From Gemmatimonadales bacterium (GTDB lineage: Bacteria; Gemmatimonadota; Gemmatimonadetes; Palauibacterales; Palauibacteraceae): a DNA stretch of 6,924 nucleotides. Shown in pieces: positions 1 through 6,387 of this stretch. The notes under the pieces were generated by a model, which saw nothing but the letters and a program-made list of their open reading frames with translations, searched no databases and had not been told where the DNA came from. The position numbers and the translations under genes are program-made. Location: contig JAUWDL010000067.1 of NCBI GenBank assembly GCA_030608825.1, forward strand, positions 1 through 6,924, given 5' to 3'. Every line of letters starts with the position of its first letter. Position 1 is the stretch's first letter.

Positions 1-219
1 GCCTCCAGGAAGCGCCTCCACAATCGCCAGACCAAGTCGGCGATCCGCACCCAAATGCGTACGCTGCTCGAGATGGAGAGCCCGGACGAGGCGCAGGGCG
101 CCCTCTCCGACTTGTACTCCATGCTCGACCGTGCCGCCGCCCGGCGCCTGCTGCATCCCAACACAGCCGCCCGCAAGAAGGCTCAGCTGGCCCGTCACGT
201 CGAGCAGCTCTCCGCCTGA
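1..219 (+). CDS. rpsT: 30S ribosomal protein S20, C-terminal part (5' end outside window)
   Basis: The frame is open from base 1 and ends in TGA at 217-219, giving 72 residues with no start in the window. The usual S20 length is about 85-90 residues, so roughly 15 N-terminal residues are missing. The visible part has the S20 pattern: a basic stretch (RKRLHNRQTKSAIRTQMRTL), a middle helix ending in a DRAAARRLLHPNTAARKKAQ-type segment, and a closing LARHVEQL helix. The NTAARKK block is the most diagnostic. S20 is a primary binding protein of the 30S subunit that contacts 16S rRNA. It faces the pyr unit convergently, with 31 bp between the two stop codons. Identification is by motif recognition and is secure. 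Nothing can be said about its promoter or start. Confidence 0.93.
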   Translation, partial: ASRKRLHNRQTKSAIRTQMRTLLEMESPDEAQGALSDLYSMLDRAAARRLLHPNTAARKKAQLARHVEQLSA

Positions 220-229
220 TCGTCGAGGA

Positions 230-249
230 GCGGCCCAGCGAACGGCCGC
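230..249. terminator. candidate bidirectional terminator hairpin between convergent genes
   Basis: GCGGCC at 230-235 and GGCCGC at 244-249 form a perfect 6-bp all-GC stem around an 8-base loop (CAGCGAAC). It lies in the 31-bp gap between the rpsT stop and the stop of the opposite-strand coiled-coil gene, where a shared terminator would be expected. There is no T-run on either side, so it is not a canonical intrinsic terminator. It could be a U-less hairpin terminator, an RNA 3'-end stabiliser, or chance in GC-rich DNA. Confidence 0.4.
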
Positions 250-250
250 C

Positions 251-1237
251 CTAACGGCTCTCCTCCGAACCCTTTTCGTTTCCCTTCGCCGAGGGCTCGT
301 CCTCGCTCAACACGATGTCCAGACGATCGATGTCGTCCATCGATATGGACTCGAGAAACTCGAGATCGTCCAGGTAGTCTTCACCATCGGCCTGCGCCGC
401 GGCGTCGGCGGGACTCTCCACGATCGACTCTGCGGAATCATCTGCCACCGCCTCGGCGGCGGCCTCGGCTTCGGCCGGCGTCTCCTCGGCCGGAGGCTCC
501 GCCGTTTCTTCGGTCACCGCGGCCTCGGCTTCCTCGGGCTTCGCCCCCTTGGCTGCTTCGCGCCACCTGGCTTCGGCCCCTCCGGGGACCGCGGCCTCCT
601 CCTGCTCGGCGACGGCCACCTCGGACTCGAGGGTCACCCCTTCGGCGGCTTCGGCGGCGCGAGCGTCGGCGACGGCCACCGCCGCGGCTGCGGCCGCGGA
701 CTTGGTCCTCTCGACGGCGCCCTCCACCCCCTCTGCCGGCTCCGGCTTGGCCGCGCCCGCCCGGACCGCGCTCCCGGCCGCGCCCGCTCCAAGGCTGCTG
801 AGCACTCCCACGACGTCTTCCAGCTTCGCCAGGGCGTCCTGGTCCGACTTCAGCTCGGCGTCGAGAGCGGTCAGCCTCTCCTCGTGTGCCGACTTGTGCT
901 TCCGGAACTCGGCCTCCTTGAACTCGCCGACGGCGAAGCGCAGCTGCGCCTCCTCCAGCTCAGCCGCCCGCTCGTCCCGATCCGACTCGAGGACGGTGAC
1001 CCGCGTCTTATGCTCCTCCAGCGCCGTCTCCATCTCGGATCTGTGCGCGGTGAGCTCCTTCTCCTGACCCCGGAGCCGCTCCTCGTAGTCCCCGCGGACG
1101 CGATCGTAGACCTCCGGACGTACCGTGCCGCTCAACTCCTCCAGCTTCGCCAGCCAATTCCCGAGGGTGGCCCGATGCTCGAGGAGCTGCGTGATCTCCG
1201 ACGGTATGACCTCCTGCGACTTCTGCTTCTCACTCAT
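251..1237 (-). CDS. hypothetical coiled-coil, alanine/glutamate-rich acidic protein
   Basis: 328 residues, ATG at 1235-1237, TAG stop at 251-253. I do not recognise a named family. Residues about 15-145 are highly charged and heptad-like (LEELSGTVRPEVYDRVRGDY, then long E/K/R-rich helices), pointing to a coiled coil. Residues about 150-280 are low-complexity Ala/Glu/Pro, including an A6 run at 181-186, and are probably disordered. Residues 285-315 form a distinct acidic segment with hydrophobic positions (DYLDDLEFLESISMDDIDRL) that looks like a short docking motif. There is no signal peptide, membrane segment or cysteine. The start lies 18 bp after the pyrC stop, with AGGA 10 bases upstream, so it is very likely the last gene of the pyr transcript. 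From memory, similar Gemmatimonadota proteins have a coiled coil and end in a C-terminal zinc ribbon. That ribbon is absent here. A role as a cytoplasmic scaffold is only a guess. Confidence 0.8.
   Translation of the reverse strand: MSEKQKSQEVIPSEITQLLEHRATLGNWLAKLEELSGTVRPEVYDRVRGDYEERLRGQEKELTAHRSEMETALEEHKTRVTVLESDRDERAAELEEAQLRFAVGEFKEAEFRKHKSAHEERLTALDAELKSDQDALAKLEDVVGVLSSLGAGAAGSAVRAGAAKPEPAEGVEGAVERTKSAAAAAAVAVADARAAEAAEGVTLESEVAVAEQEEAAVPGGAEARWREAAKGAKPEEAEAAVTEETAEPPAEETPAEAEAAAEAVADDSAESIVESPADAAAQADGEDYLDDLEFLESISMDDIDRLDIVLSEDEPSAKGNEKGSEESR
606..680. repeat. 15-bp direct repeat inside the Ala-rich region of the coiled-coil gene
   Basis: TCGGCGACGGCCACC occurs at 606-620 and again at 666-680, exactly 60 bp (20 codons) apart, so frame is kept. 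On the coding (-) strand both copies encode VAVA followed by an acidic residue. The surrounding DNA is rich in CGG/CTC-type repeats. This fits slippage-driven growth of a disordered Ala/Glu linker rather than a mobile or regulatory element. Confidence 0.5.
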
Positions 1238-1255
1238 CGGCTCGTCGTCCTGGTC

Positions 1256-2599
1256 TTAGACACTGCCCTGCCCCACATACGGCGGGGCTCCTTCGCGGAA
1301 CGGCGACGCCTCCCTCGGGAGCTCGTAGCGACGCTCCCCGGCGACCCAGGTGGCCCTTACCCGGCCCACCAGCTCCTTCCCGACGAAGGGGGTGTTCCGG
1401 CTTCCGGACATGAACGTCGACGCATCCACCGTCCATCTCTCCGCGGGATCGAAGACGACAATGTCGCCGCGGGCACCCGGCCGCAACGTGCCCACGTCCA
1501 AGCCCATGATGCGGGCGGGGGCGCACGAGAGCCGATCGACGACGCCGCCGAGCGACAGCCGTCCCGACTCGACGAGCTCGAGCATGGCGACGCCGAGCGC
1601 CGTCTCGAGACCCACCACGCCGAATGGCGCGTCGTCGAACTCCCGCTCCTTCTCCTCATAGTGGTGCGGAGCGTGGTCCGTCGCGATCACATCGATCGTC
1701 CCGTCCACGAGGGCGTCGAGAAGGGACTGCCGATCCTCCTCGGTCCGCAGCGGAGGGTTCATCTTGGCTTCCGTCCGGTAGCCGTGGACGGCGTCTTCGG
1801 TGAGGGCCAGGTGATGCGGCGTGACCTCCGCGGTCACGTGAGCTCCGCACTCCTTGGCGCGACGAACCTGCTCCACCGCCTCCCGCGTCGACACATGGCA
1901 AACGTGGAGGTGTCCGCCCGTGAGCTCGGCGATGTAGCAGTCGCGGGCCACCATGCAGGACTCCGCGGCGTTCGGCGCGCCCCTCAGCCCCAGCGCGGTG
2001 GCCACCTTCCCTTCGTTCATCACGCCGCCGCACGAGAGCCCCGTGTCCTCCGCGTGCTGGAGAACCGGGATGTCGAAGGTCTGGGTGTACTCGAGAAGAC
2101 GGCGCAGGAGCCCGGCGTTCCAGATCGGATTCCCGTCATCCGAGACCGCGACCGCGCCGGCCGCGACCAGCTCGCCGACCTCGGTCATCTTCTCTCCCTC
2201 GAGCCCCCGCGACGCGGCCCCCACCGGGTAGACCCGGGCGCCCCCGGCACGCTCGCCGGCGCCCCGCACGAAGCCGACGGCCGCCGGATCGTCGATCGGC
2301 GGATCCGTGTTCGGCATCGTCCATACGGTGGTGAACCCGCCGGCGGCAGCAGATCTCGCGCCGCTCCCGATCGTCTCCTTGTGCTCGTCGCCGGGCTCGC
2401 GGAAGTGCACGTGAACGTCGATGAAGCCCGGAGCCACGACGAGGCCGTCCACGTCCACGACCTCGGCATCATCGGGCCCGACGATGTCCCGGCCGCATGC
2501 CTCGATGCGACCGTTCCTTATCAGAAGAGCGCCCGGCCCGTCCAGCTCCTGCGATGGATCCAGCAGCCTTCCGCCCGTGATCAGAACCGGCCGGCTCAT
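1256..2599 (-). CDS. pyrC: dihydroorotase, type I
   Basis: 447 residues, normal for type I bacterial dihydroorotase, which cyclises N-carbamoyl-L-aspartate to L-dihydroorotate in the third step of UMP synthesis (cytoplasmic, zinc-dependent amidohydrolase fold). Visible motifs in order: [10 protein letters not shown] at 61-70 (metal ligands H63, H65; substrate arginine R67), MPNTDP at 95-100, SDDGNP at 153-158 (D155 in place of the carboxylated lysine of other types), QHAED at 181-185 (H182), HVSTRE at 235-240 (H235), NPPLR at 281-285, and ATDHAPHH at 306-313 (catalytic D308). These match the ligand set known for the Aquifex/Bacillus type I enzymes, so this is an active enzyme and not a PyrC-like pseudo-subunit. 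The ATG overlaps the pyrB stop as ATGA, and a strong AAGGAGG lies at 2607-2613, 7 bases upstream, fixing the start. Aquifex type I enzymes need PyrB for activity. The overlap here fits a PyrB-PyrC complex, which is inference. Confidence 0.96.
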   Translation of the reverse strand: MSRPVLITGGRLLDPSQELDGPGALLIRNGRIEACGRDIVGPDDAEVVDVDGLVVAPGFIDVHVHFREPGDEHKETIGSGARSAAAGGFTTVWTMPNTDPPIDDPAAVGFVRGAGERAGGARVYPVGAASRGLEGEKMTEVGELVAAGAVAVSDDGNPIWNAGLLRRLLEYTQTFDIPVLQHAEDTGLSCGGVMNEGKVATALGLRGAPNAAESCMVARDCYIAELTGGHLHVCHVSTREAVEQVRRAKECGAHVTAEVTPHHLALTEDAVHGYRTEAKMNPPLRTEEDRQSLLDALVDGTIDVIATDHAPHHYEEKEREFDDAPFGVVGLETALGVAMLELVESGRLSLGGVVDRLSCAPARIMGLDVGTLRPGARGDIVVFDPAERWTVDASTFMSGSRNTPFVGKELVGRVRATWVAGERRYELPREASPFREGAPPYVGQGSV

Positions 2600-3585
2600 T
2601 CCCTCGCCTCCTTCGCCGACTCGGCGCGCTCGGGACTGCCTCCGGCGAGCAGATAAAGGACGGCCATGCGCACGGCCACTCCGTTCGTCACCTGCGGCAG
2701 GATCAGTGACCAGGGGCCGTCGGCAACGTCGGAATCGATCTCCACTCCGCGGTTCATCGGGCCCGGGTGGAGGACCACGATATCTCCGGGCGCTCGCTCG
2801 AGCCGCTCCCGGGAGACGCCGAAGAAGCGGTTGTACTCACGGAGCGAGGGCACGAAGCCGGCGTCCATCCGCTCCAGCTGAAGCCGAAGGACGTAGAGCA
2901 CCTCGGCCCACTCGATCGCCTCCTCCACGCGCGAAAGCACCGTCACGCCCAGCTCCTCGATGCCCATCGGGATGAGCGTCTTCGGCCCGCACACGGCCAC
3001 CTCGGCGCCGCAGCGCATGAGTCCCCAGATATCGGAACGGGCCACGCGCGAATGGCGGACGTCACCGACGATGCACACGCGGCGGCCCGCTATCGAGCCG
3101 AGCCGGTCCCGGATCGTCAGCAGATCCAGGAGTGCCTGCGTCGGGTGCTCGTGCTGGCCATCTCCCGCGTTGATGACGTTCGACGGGATCCGGTCGGCCA
3201 GGAATTGCGCCGCCCCGGAGGAACCATGCCGGATCACGACCATGTCGATCCGCATCGCCTCCAGGTTGCGAGCCGTGTCGACCAGGCTCTCCCCCTTCTC
3301 CACGGAGGAGCCCGACGAGGCGATGTTGACGGTATCCGCGCTCAGACGCTTCTCCGCGAACTCGAAGGAGATCCGGGTGCGGGTGGAGGGCTCGAGGAAG
3401 AGGTTGACGATGGTCTTCCCGCGGAGGACAGGGACCTTCTTGATGCGCCGCTCACTGATCTCCTTGAACGGCTCGGCGGTGTCGAGAATCCCCTCGATCT
3501 GCTCGCAGGTGAGCTGCTGGAGTCCCGTCAGGTCCTTCCCGAGGCCGAGCCCGTCGGCGCCGCCGTTCGTGGTATTGGCCGTCAT
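2596..3585 (-). CDS. pyrB: aspartate carbamoyltransferase catalytic subunit
   Basis: 329 residues. Transfers the carbamoyl group from carbamoyl phosphate to L-aspartate, the committed step of pyrimidine synthesis. Active-site elements are all present: EPSTRTR at 65-71 (carbamoyl-phosphate loop), S93 and K97 in the 80s-loop equivalent (SSVEKGES), R119-H120, HPTQALLDL at 147-155, [11 protein letters not shown] at 174-184 (R180), RLQ at 234-236 (aspartate binding), and [11 protein letters not shown] at 273-283. The HPGP/NRGVEI form resembles Bacillus-type rather than E. coli enzymes. No regulatory pyrI is visible, so allosteric control by a PyrI subunit is not supported here. The ATG overlaps the pyrR stop as ATGA, and AAAGGA at 3590-3595 sits 4 bases upstream. 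The first 17 residues (Gly/Asn/Thr-rich) extend beyond the usual start of the fold, but there is no other ATG before residue 111. Ornithine carbamoyltransferase is excluded by the motif set. Confidence 0.97.
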   Translation of the reverse strand: MTANTTNGGADGLGLGKDLTGLQQLTCEQIEGILDTAEPFKEISERRIKKVPVLRGKTIVNLFLEPSTRTRISFEFAEKRLSADTVNIASSGSSVEKGESLVDTARNLEAMRIDMVVIRHGSSGAAQFLADRIPSNVINAGDGQHEHPTQALLDLLTIRDRLGSIAGRRVCIVGDVRHSRVARSDIWGLMRCGAEVAVCGPKTLIPMGIEELGVTVLSRVEEAIEWAEVLYVLRLQLERMDAGFVPSLREYNRFFGVSRERLERAPGDIVVLHPGPMNRGVEIDSDVADGPWSLILPQVTNGVAVRMAVLYLLAGGSPERAESAKEARE

Positions 3586-4139
3586 TTTTTCCTTTCGACC
3601 GGGACGCGTCGAACGCTCAGCTCGCCATCGATGCTGGGCACGCTGACGGCGATCTCCTCGCCGGGGGCCACCTCGAAGCGGCAGCCCAGATAGTCCGGCT
3701 GGATCGGGAGCTCACGCCCGCCTCGATCCACGAGCGTGCAGAGCTCGATCTTCCTCGGGCGTCCGAAGTCGGAGAGCTCGTTCAGCGCGGCCCGCGTGGT
3801 GCGCCCGGTGTGGAGGACGTCATCCACGATCACCACGTGCAGGCCCGTGATCTCGACCGGCAGCTCGGTGGAGCCGATCACGGGCTTCGGACCGATCTGG
3901 CCGAAGTCGTCCCGGTAAAGCGTGATGTCCAGTGAACCGGTGGGGATTGCAACGCCACCCTGCGCTTCGACTTCCGTGGCGAGCCGCTCGGCCAGCTCGA
4001 CGCCGCGACGTCGAATCCCGACGAGCAACAGCTCGGCCGGATCCGGCTCGCGCTCCAGGAGCTGGCGCGCGAGATCCTTCAGCGTGGCATCTGTTTGCTC
4101 CTCATCCAGGAGCACCTCGGCCTCTGAGGCCACCGGCAT
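3582..4139 (-). CDS. pyrR: PyrR, pyrimidine operon regulator / uracil phosphoribosyltransferase
   Basis: Counted from the ATG at 4137-4139 it has 185 residues, close to the 181 of B. subtilis PyrR. Early residues [10 protein letters not shown] match the family's N-terminal strand. Further motifs are [16 protein letters not shown] at 38-53, [10 protein letters not shown] at 70-79, the PRPP loop [17 protein letters not shown] at 103-119, and [11 protein letters not shown] at 136-146. PyrR binds UMP and pyr leader RNA to lower expression when pyrimidines are plentiful, and many homologues also make UMP from uracil and PRPP. Its place as first gene of the pyr unit fits this. The start is uncertain: the frame stays open to an ATG at 4230-4232 (216 residues), and a TTG at 4209-4211 has GGAGGG 9 bases upstream (209 residues). 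I chose 4139 because of family length, the unconserved Arg-rich extension, and a possible -10 element inside the longer versions. The SD before 4139 is poor. Confidence 0.93.
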   Translation of the reverse strand: MPVASEAEVLLDEEQTDATLKDLARQLLEREPDPAELLLVGIRRRGVELAERLATEVEAQGGVAIPTGSLDITLYRDDFGQIGPKPVIGSTELPVEITGLHVVIVDDVLHTGRTTRAALNELSDFGRPRKIELCTLVDRGGRELPIQPDYLGCRFEVAPGEEIAVSVPSIDGELSVRRVPVERKK

Positions 4140-4204
4140 GCCCGACTCGTCGCGGAGAGCGACGCCTCTATGTTGGTGACGCCGTGGCGGGAAAGTGGAC
4201 CGCC
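4140..4204 (-). promoter_or_regulatory. presumed pyrR leader with two inverted repeats
   Basis: If pyrR starts at 4139 and is transcribed from the AT-rich element near 4211-4216, the 5' leader is about 65 nt. It holds two perfect inverted repeats. CGTCGC/GCGACG (4148-4153 and 4159-4164) has a 5-base loop and ends 8 bases before the start codon. GGCGG/CCGCC (4186-4190 and 4200-4204) has a 9-base loop. The first covers the place where an SD would lie, so it could limit translation of pyrR. Neither resembles the Bacillus PyrR-binding loop beyond a few bases. A PyrR-operated switch is inference only. Confidence 0.35.
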
Positions 4205-4209
4205 CGGCC

Positions 4210-4219
4210 AAGTATACTT
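4210..4219. promoter_or_regulatory. palindromic AT-rich element, candidate shared -10 of divergent promoters
   Basis: AAGTATACTT is a perfect 10-bp palindrome in otherwise GC-rich DNA. It reads TATACT on both strands (+ 4213-4218; - 4216-4211), close to the TATAAT -10 consensus. On the - strand a 17-base spacer leads to TCGCGC, a poor -35. On the + strand no -35 is evident. It could be the pyrR promoter, a symmetric bidirectional promoter or a protein-binding operator. The position is suggestive and the function is inferred. Confidence 0.4.
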
Positions 4220-4247
4220 GCCCTCCAGGCATGGCGCGACCCTCGCC

Positions 4248-4269
4248 AAAGCGCCTAAAGCCGCGAAAA
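4248..4269. promoter_or_regulatory. three phased A-tracts upstream of the nhaC promoter
   Basis: AAA at 4248-4250, AAA at 4257-4259 and AAAA at 4266-4269 recur every 9 bases within loosely repeated GCCAAAGC / GCCTAAAGC / CGCGAAAAC units. They lie just upstream of the candidate -35 at 4278. Phased A-tracts can bend DNA or act like an UP element. The spacing is a little short of a helical turn, so this is a weak call. Confidence 0.25.
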
Positions 4270-4277
4270 CAGGCTCC

Positions 4278-4306
4278 TTGTCGGCCTTCCCGGCCCCTTC
4301 TACCTT
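4278..4306 (+). promoter_or_regulatory. candidate leaderless promoter of the nhaC-like gene
   Basis: TTGTCG at 4278-4283 (4 of 6 match to TTGACA), a 17-base spacer, and TACCTT at 4301-4306 (3 of 6 match to TATAAT, keeping the key A2 and T6). Only six bases (GGCGCG) separate it from the ATG at 4313, so transcription would start at or next to the ATG. No Shine-Dalgarno sequence precedes this ATG, which agrees with a leaderless mRNA of the TANNNT type known from Actinobacteria and Deinococcus. This is inferred from sequence only. Confidence 0.4.
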
Positions 4307-4312
4307 GGCGCG

Positions 4313-6331
4313 ATGAATCCCGCCGGGCTCGTCCTCATAACCCTCCTCTGGAGCGCCGGAGGAGCCGTGGGCGAGAGCACCGGGGAAACCGCTGCCCGGA
4401 GCACGGGCGGAGCCGCTGCCCAGGCCGAACCCCGGATCGAGGTCGACGCGCCCGTCGTCGCGCTCTCGGATGTTCCGGTCCGGATCACGCTGCGTGTCCC
4501 CGAAGGAGGCTCCCGGGTCGAGTACCGGCTCCTGACGGCCGGGGGCCGCGAGCTGGCCTCGGGACGGCTTGCGCCGGGAGCCGAGGAGCGGCTGGACGAG
4601 CTGAGTCTCGAGGGGCGAGACGACCTGCCTCTCCGCTTGGAGTACGGGACGCCCGGCACTCCCATCGTGACCCGGAGCGGCCACTCCATCGAGCTCAAGT
4701 GGCTTCCCGGCTGGGTCAGCCTCCTGCCTCCGCTCATCGCGATCGTCCTCGCCATCGCGCTCAAGGAGGTGGTCGCCTCCCTCTTCTTCGGCGTCTGGCT
4801 GGGGGCGTTCTTCTTCGCGGGGCTGAACCCCCTGGCGGCAGTCTGGCGCACCATCGACCGCTTTGTCGTGCCGGCCCTGGCGGACGCCGATCACGTCTCG
4901 ATCCTCGTCTTCTCCCTGCTGCTCGGCGGCATGGTCGGGCTCATGTCCCGGAGCGGCGGAACCCGCGGCATCGTCGACACGCTGCGTCCGCTATCCACCA
5001 ACCCGAGGCGGGCCCAGCTCGCCACCTGGCTGGCGGGCCTGGCGATCTTCTTCGACGACTATGCCAACACCCTGCTGGTCGGGAACACCTTCCGGCCGAT
5101 CACGGACCGCGTGCGGGTCTCGCGGGAGAAGCTGGCGTACATCGTCGACTCCACGGCCGCACCGGTCGCGGCCATCGTCTTCGTCTCCACCTGGGTCGGC
5201 TACGAGATCTCCCTGATCGGGGACGCCCTGGCGATCGCCGCGGAGCAGCCGGGCATCGCGCCCGAGGTGGCCGCGGATCTCACGAGCGCCAGCCCCTTCA
5301 CGGTCTTCCTTCACTCCATCCCGTACCTCTTCTACCCGATCCTGGCGATCGCCATGGTCGGCCTGCTCGTGGCAACTCAGCGGGACTTCGGCCCGATGCT
5401 CTCGGCGGAGCGCAGGGCGCGGCGGGGAGAGGGGCTGTACCGGGATGGCGCGCAGCTCCTGGTGGACACGACCGATCAGACGACGGAGGCCAAGGAGGGG
5501 GTGCCCGGACGCTGGTACAACGCGGCGATTCCGGTGCTGACCGTGATCCTCGTCGTTGTTCTCGGCCTCTACTTCGACGGCCGGGCGTCGGCCGGCTCCG
5601 GTTCCCTGTGGGACGTGCTCGGGGCGGCCGATCCCTTCAAGGCCCTCCTCTGGGGCTCGCTCGCCGGGTGCCTCGTCGCCATCGGCCTCTCGGTGGGGCA
5701 GCGCATCCTCTCCCTCGAGGAGGCGATCAACGCCTGGCTCGGCGGGGTGCGAGCCCTGGTCCTCGCGGCCGTCATCCTCACCCTGGCGTGGTCCCTGGGA
5801 GAGGTCACAGCCGCCCTGGGGACGGCGACCTATCTGACGCAGATCCTCAGCGACACCCTGATGCCGGCGCTCCTGCCCGCCTTCGTCTTCGTGGCGGCGG
5901 CGTTGATCGCCTTCGCGACCGGAACCTCATGGGCCACGATGGCGATCCTCTTCCCCCTCGTTGTGCCGCTCTCGGTGGCGCTCGGCGGAGGGGTCGGCTT
6001 CGAGGGAGGGGGCCATTACACGCTCACGCTCGGCGCGATCAGCTCCGTGCTCGCCGGGTCCATCTTCGGCGACCACTGCTCCCCCATCTCCGACACGACC
6101 GTCATGAGCTCGCTCGCCTCCGCGTGCGATCACGTGGACCACGTGCGCACCCAGCTCCCGTACGCCCTGGTCGTGGCGCTGGTCGCGTTGTTCCTGGGTG
6201 ATCTCGGCACCGCGTTCGGGCTGCCGCTTCTCCTCTCCTACGCCCTCGCGATGGCCGCGCTGTACGCGATCGTGCGCTTCGTGGGCCGGCCGAACGGCGA
6301 GCTGGGCCCGAACCCGTTGGTGGAGGAGTAG
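4313..6331 (+). CDS. NhaC-family Na+/H+ antiporter with N-terminal extracytoplasmic domain
   Basis: 672 residues, TAG stop. Residues 5-20 (GLVLITLLWSAGGAVG) are a short hydrophobic segment, a possible signal peptide although it lacks N-terminal positive charge. Residues 39-128 are polar and beta-rich (EPRIEVDAPVVALSDVPVRI and on), probably an Ig-like periplasmic domain. From WLPGWVSLLPPLIAIVLAIAL (130-150) onward it is a polytopic membrane protein with roughly 12-14 hydrophobic segments. Family hallmarks are FFDDYANTLLVGNTFRP at 246-262 with paired aspartates D248-D249, a second-half TGTSWATMAILFPL at 536-549, and GDHCSPISDTTVMSS at 586-600. NhaC-type proteins exchange cytoplasmic Na+ for external H+ and support pH and sodium tolerance. 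The exact substrate is not readable from sequence: amino acid/H+ antiporter relatives share the fold. A hydrophilic loop at about 355-400 separates the halves. The gene stands alone, divergent from pyrR, and no SD precedes the ATG. Confidence 0.92.
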   Translation: MNPAGLVLITLLWSAGGAVGESTGETAARSTGGAAAQAEPRIEVDAPVVALSDVPVRITLRVPEGGSRVEYRLLTAGGRELASGRLAPGAEERLDELSLEGRDDLPLRLEYGTPGTPIVTRSGHSIELKWLPGWVSLLPPLIAIVLAIALKEVVASLFFGVWLGAFFFAGLNPLAAVWRTIDRFVVPALADADHVSILVFSLLLGGMVGLMSRSGGTRGIVDTLRPLSTNPRRAQLATWLAGLAIFFDDYANTLLVGNTFRPITDRVRVSREKLAYIVDSTAAPVAAIVFVSTWVGYEISLIGDALAIAAEQPGIAPEVAADLTSASPFTVFLHSIPYLFYPILAIAMVGLLVATQRDFGPMLSAERRARRGEGLYRDGAQLLVDTTDQTTEAKEGVPGRWYNAAIPVLTVILVVVLGLYFDGRASAGSGSLWDVLGAADPFKALLWGSLAGCLVAIGLSVGQRILSLEEAINAWLGGVRALVLAAVILTLAWSLGEVTAALGTATYLTQILSDTLMPALLPAFVFVAAALIAFATGTSWATMAILFPLVVPLSVALGGGVGFEGGGHYTLTLGAISSVLAGSIFGDHCSPISDTTVMSSLASACDHVDHVRTQLPYALVVALVALFLGDLGTAFGLPLLLSYALAMAALYAIVRFVGRPNGELGPNPLVEE

Positions 6332-6374
6332 CGGCTGGAGGAGGCATGCCGCGGTAAGGCTGAGGGGAGATTAG

Positions 6375-6387
6375 GGCGCCTAGCGCC
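6375..6387. repeat. small inverted repeat at the nhaC/tadA convergent junction
   Basis: GGCGC at 6375-6379 and GCGCC at 6383-6387 flank the three bases CTA, which include the tadA stop codon. The tight 3-base loop and lack of a T-run make a terminator doubtful. The rest of the 48-bp gap (6332-6379) holds an 8-bp palindrome, GGCATGCC at 6343-6350, and nothing else I can recognise. Confidence 0.3.

Noticed and set aside
606..680. CRISPR or satellite-type repeat array
   Set aside because: Only two 15-bp copies, within a coding low-complexity segment, in frame and without spacer structure. It is better explained by slippage in an Ala-rich linker.
131..2656. An 841-codon open frame on the + strand across the coiled-coil gene and pyrC
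   Set aside because: It runs antisense to two well-supported genes, is Arg/Leu/Gly/Pro-rich as expected from a shadow frame in high-GC DNA, and shows no family motif. It also overlaps the end of rpsT in another frame.
4140..4204. A canonical PyrR-binding loop or attenuator in the pyrR leader
   Set aside because: GGTCCA in the distal stem region shares only the first few bases with the Bacillus consensus (ARUCCNGNGAGGYU), and there is no T-rich terminator. I keep only the inverted repeats as an observation.
4195..6201. A 668-codon + strand frame overlapping the antiporter gene
   Set aside because: It overlaps the nhaC-like gene in another frame, is an Arg/Pro/Gly-rich shadow, and lacks any motif. 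The NhaC frame carries the conserved FFDDYANT and GDHCSPISDTT blocks.
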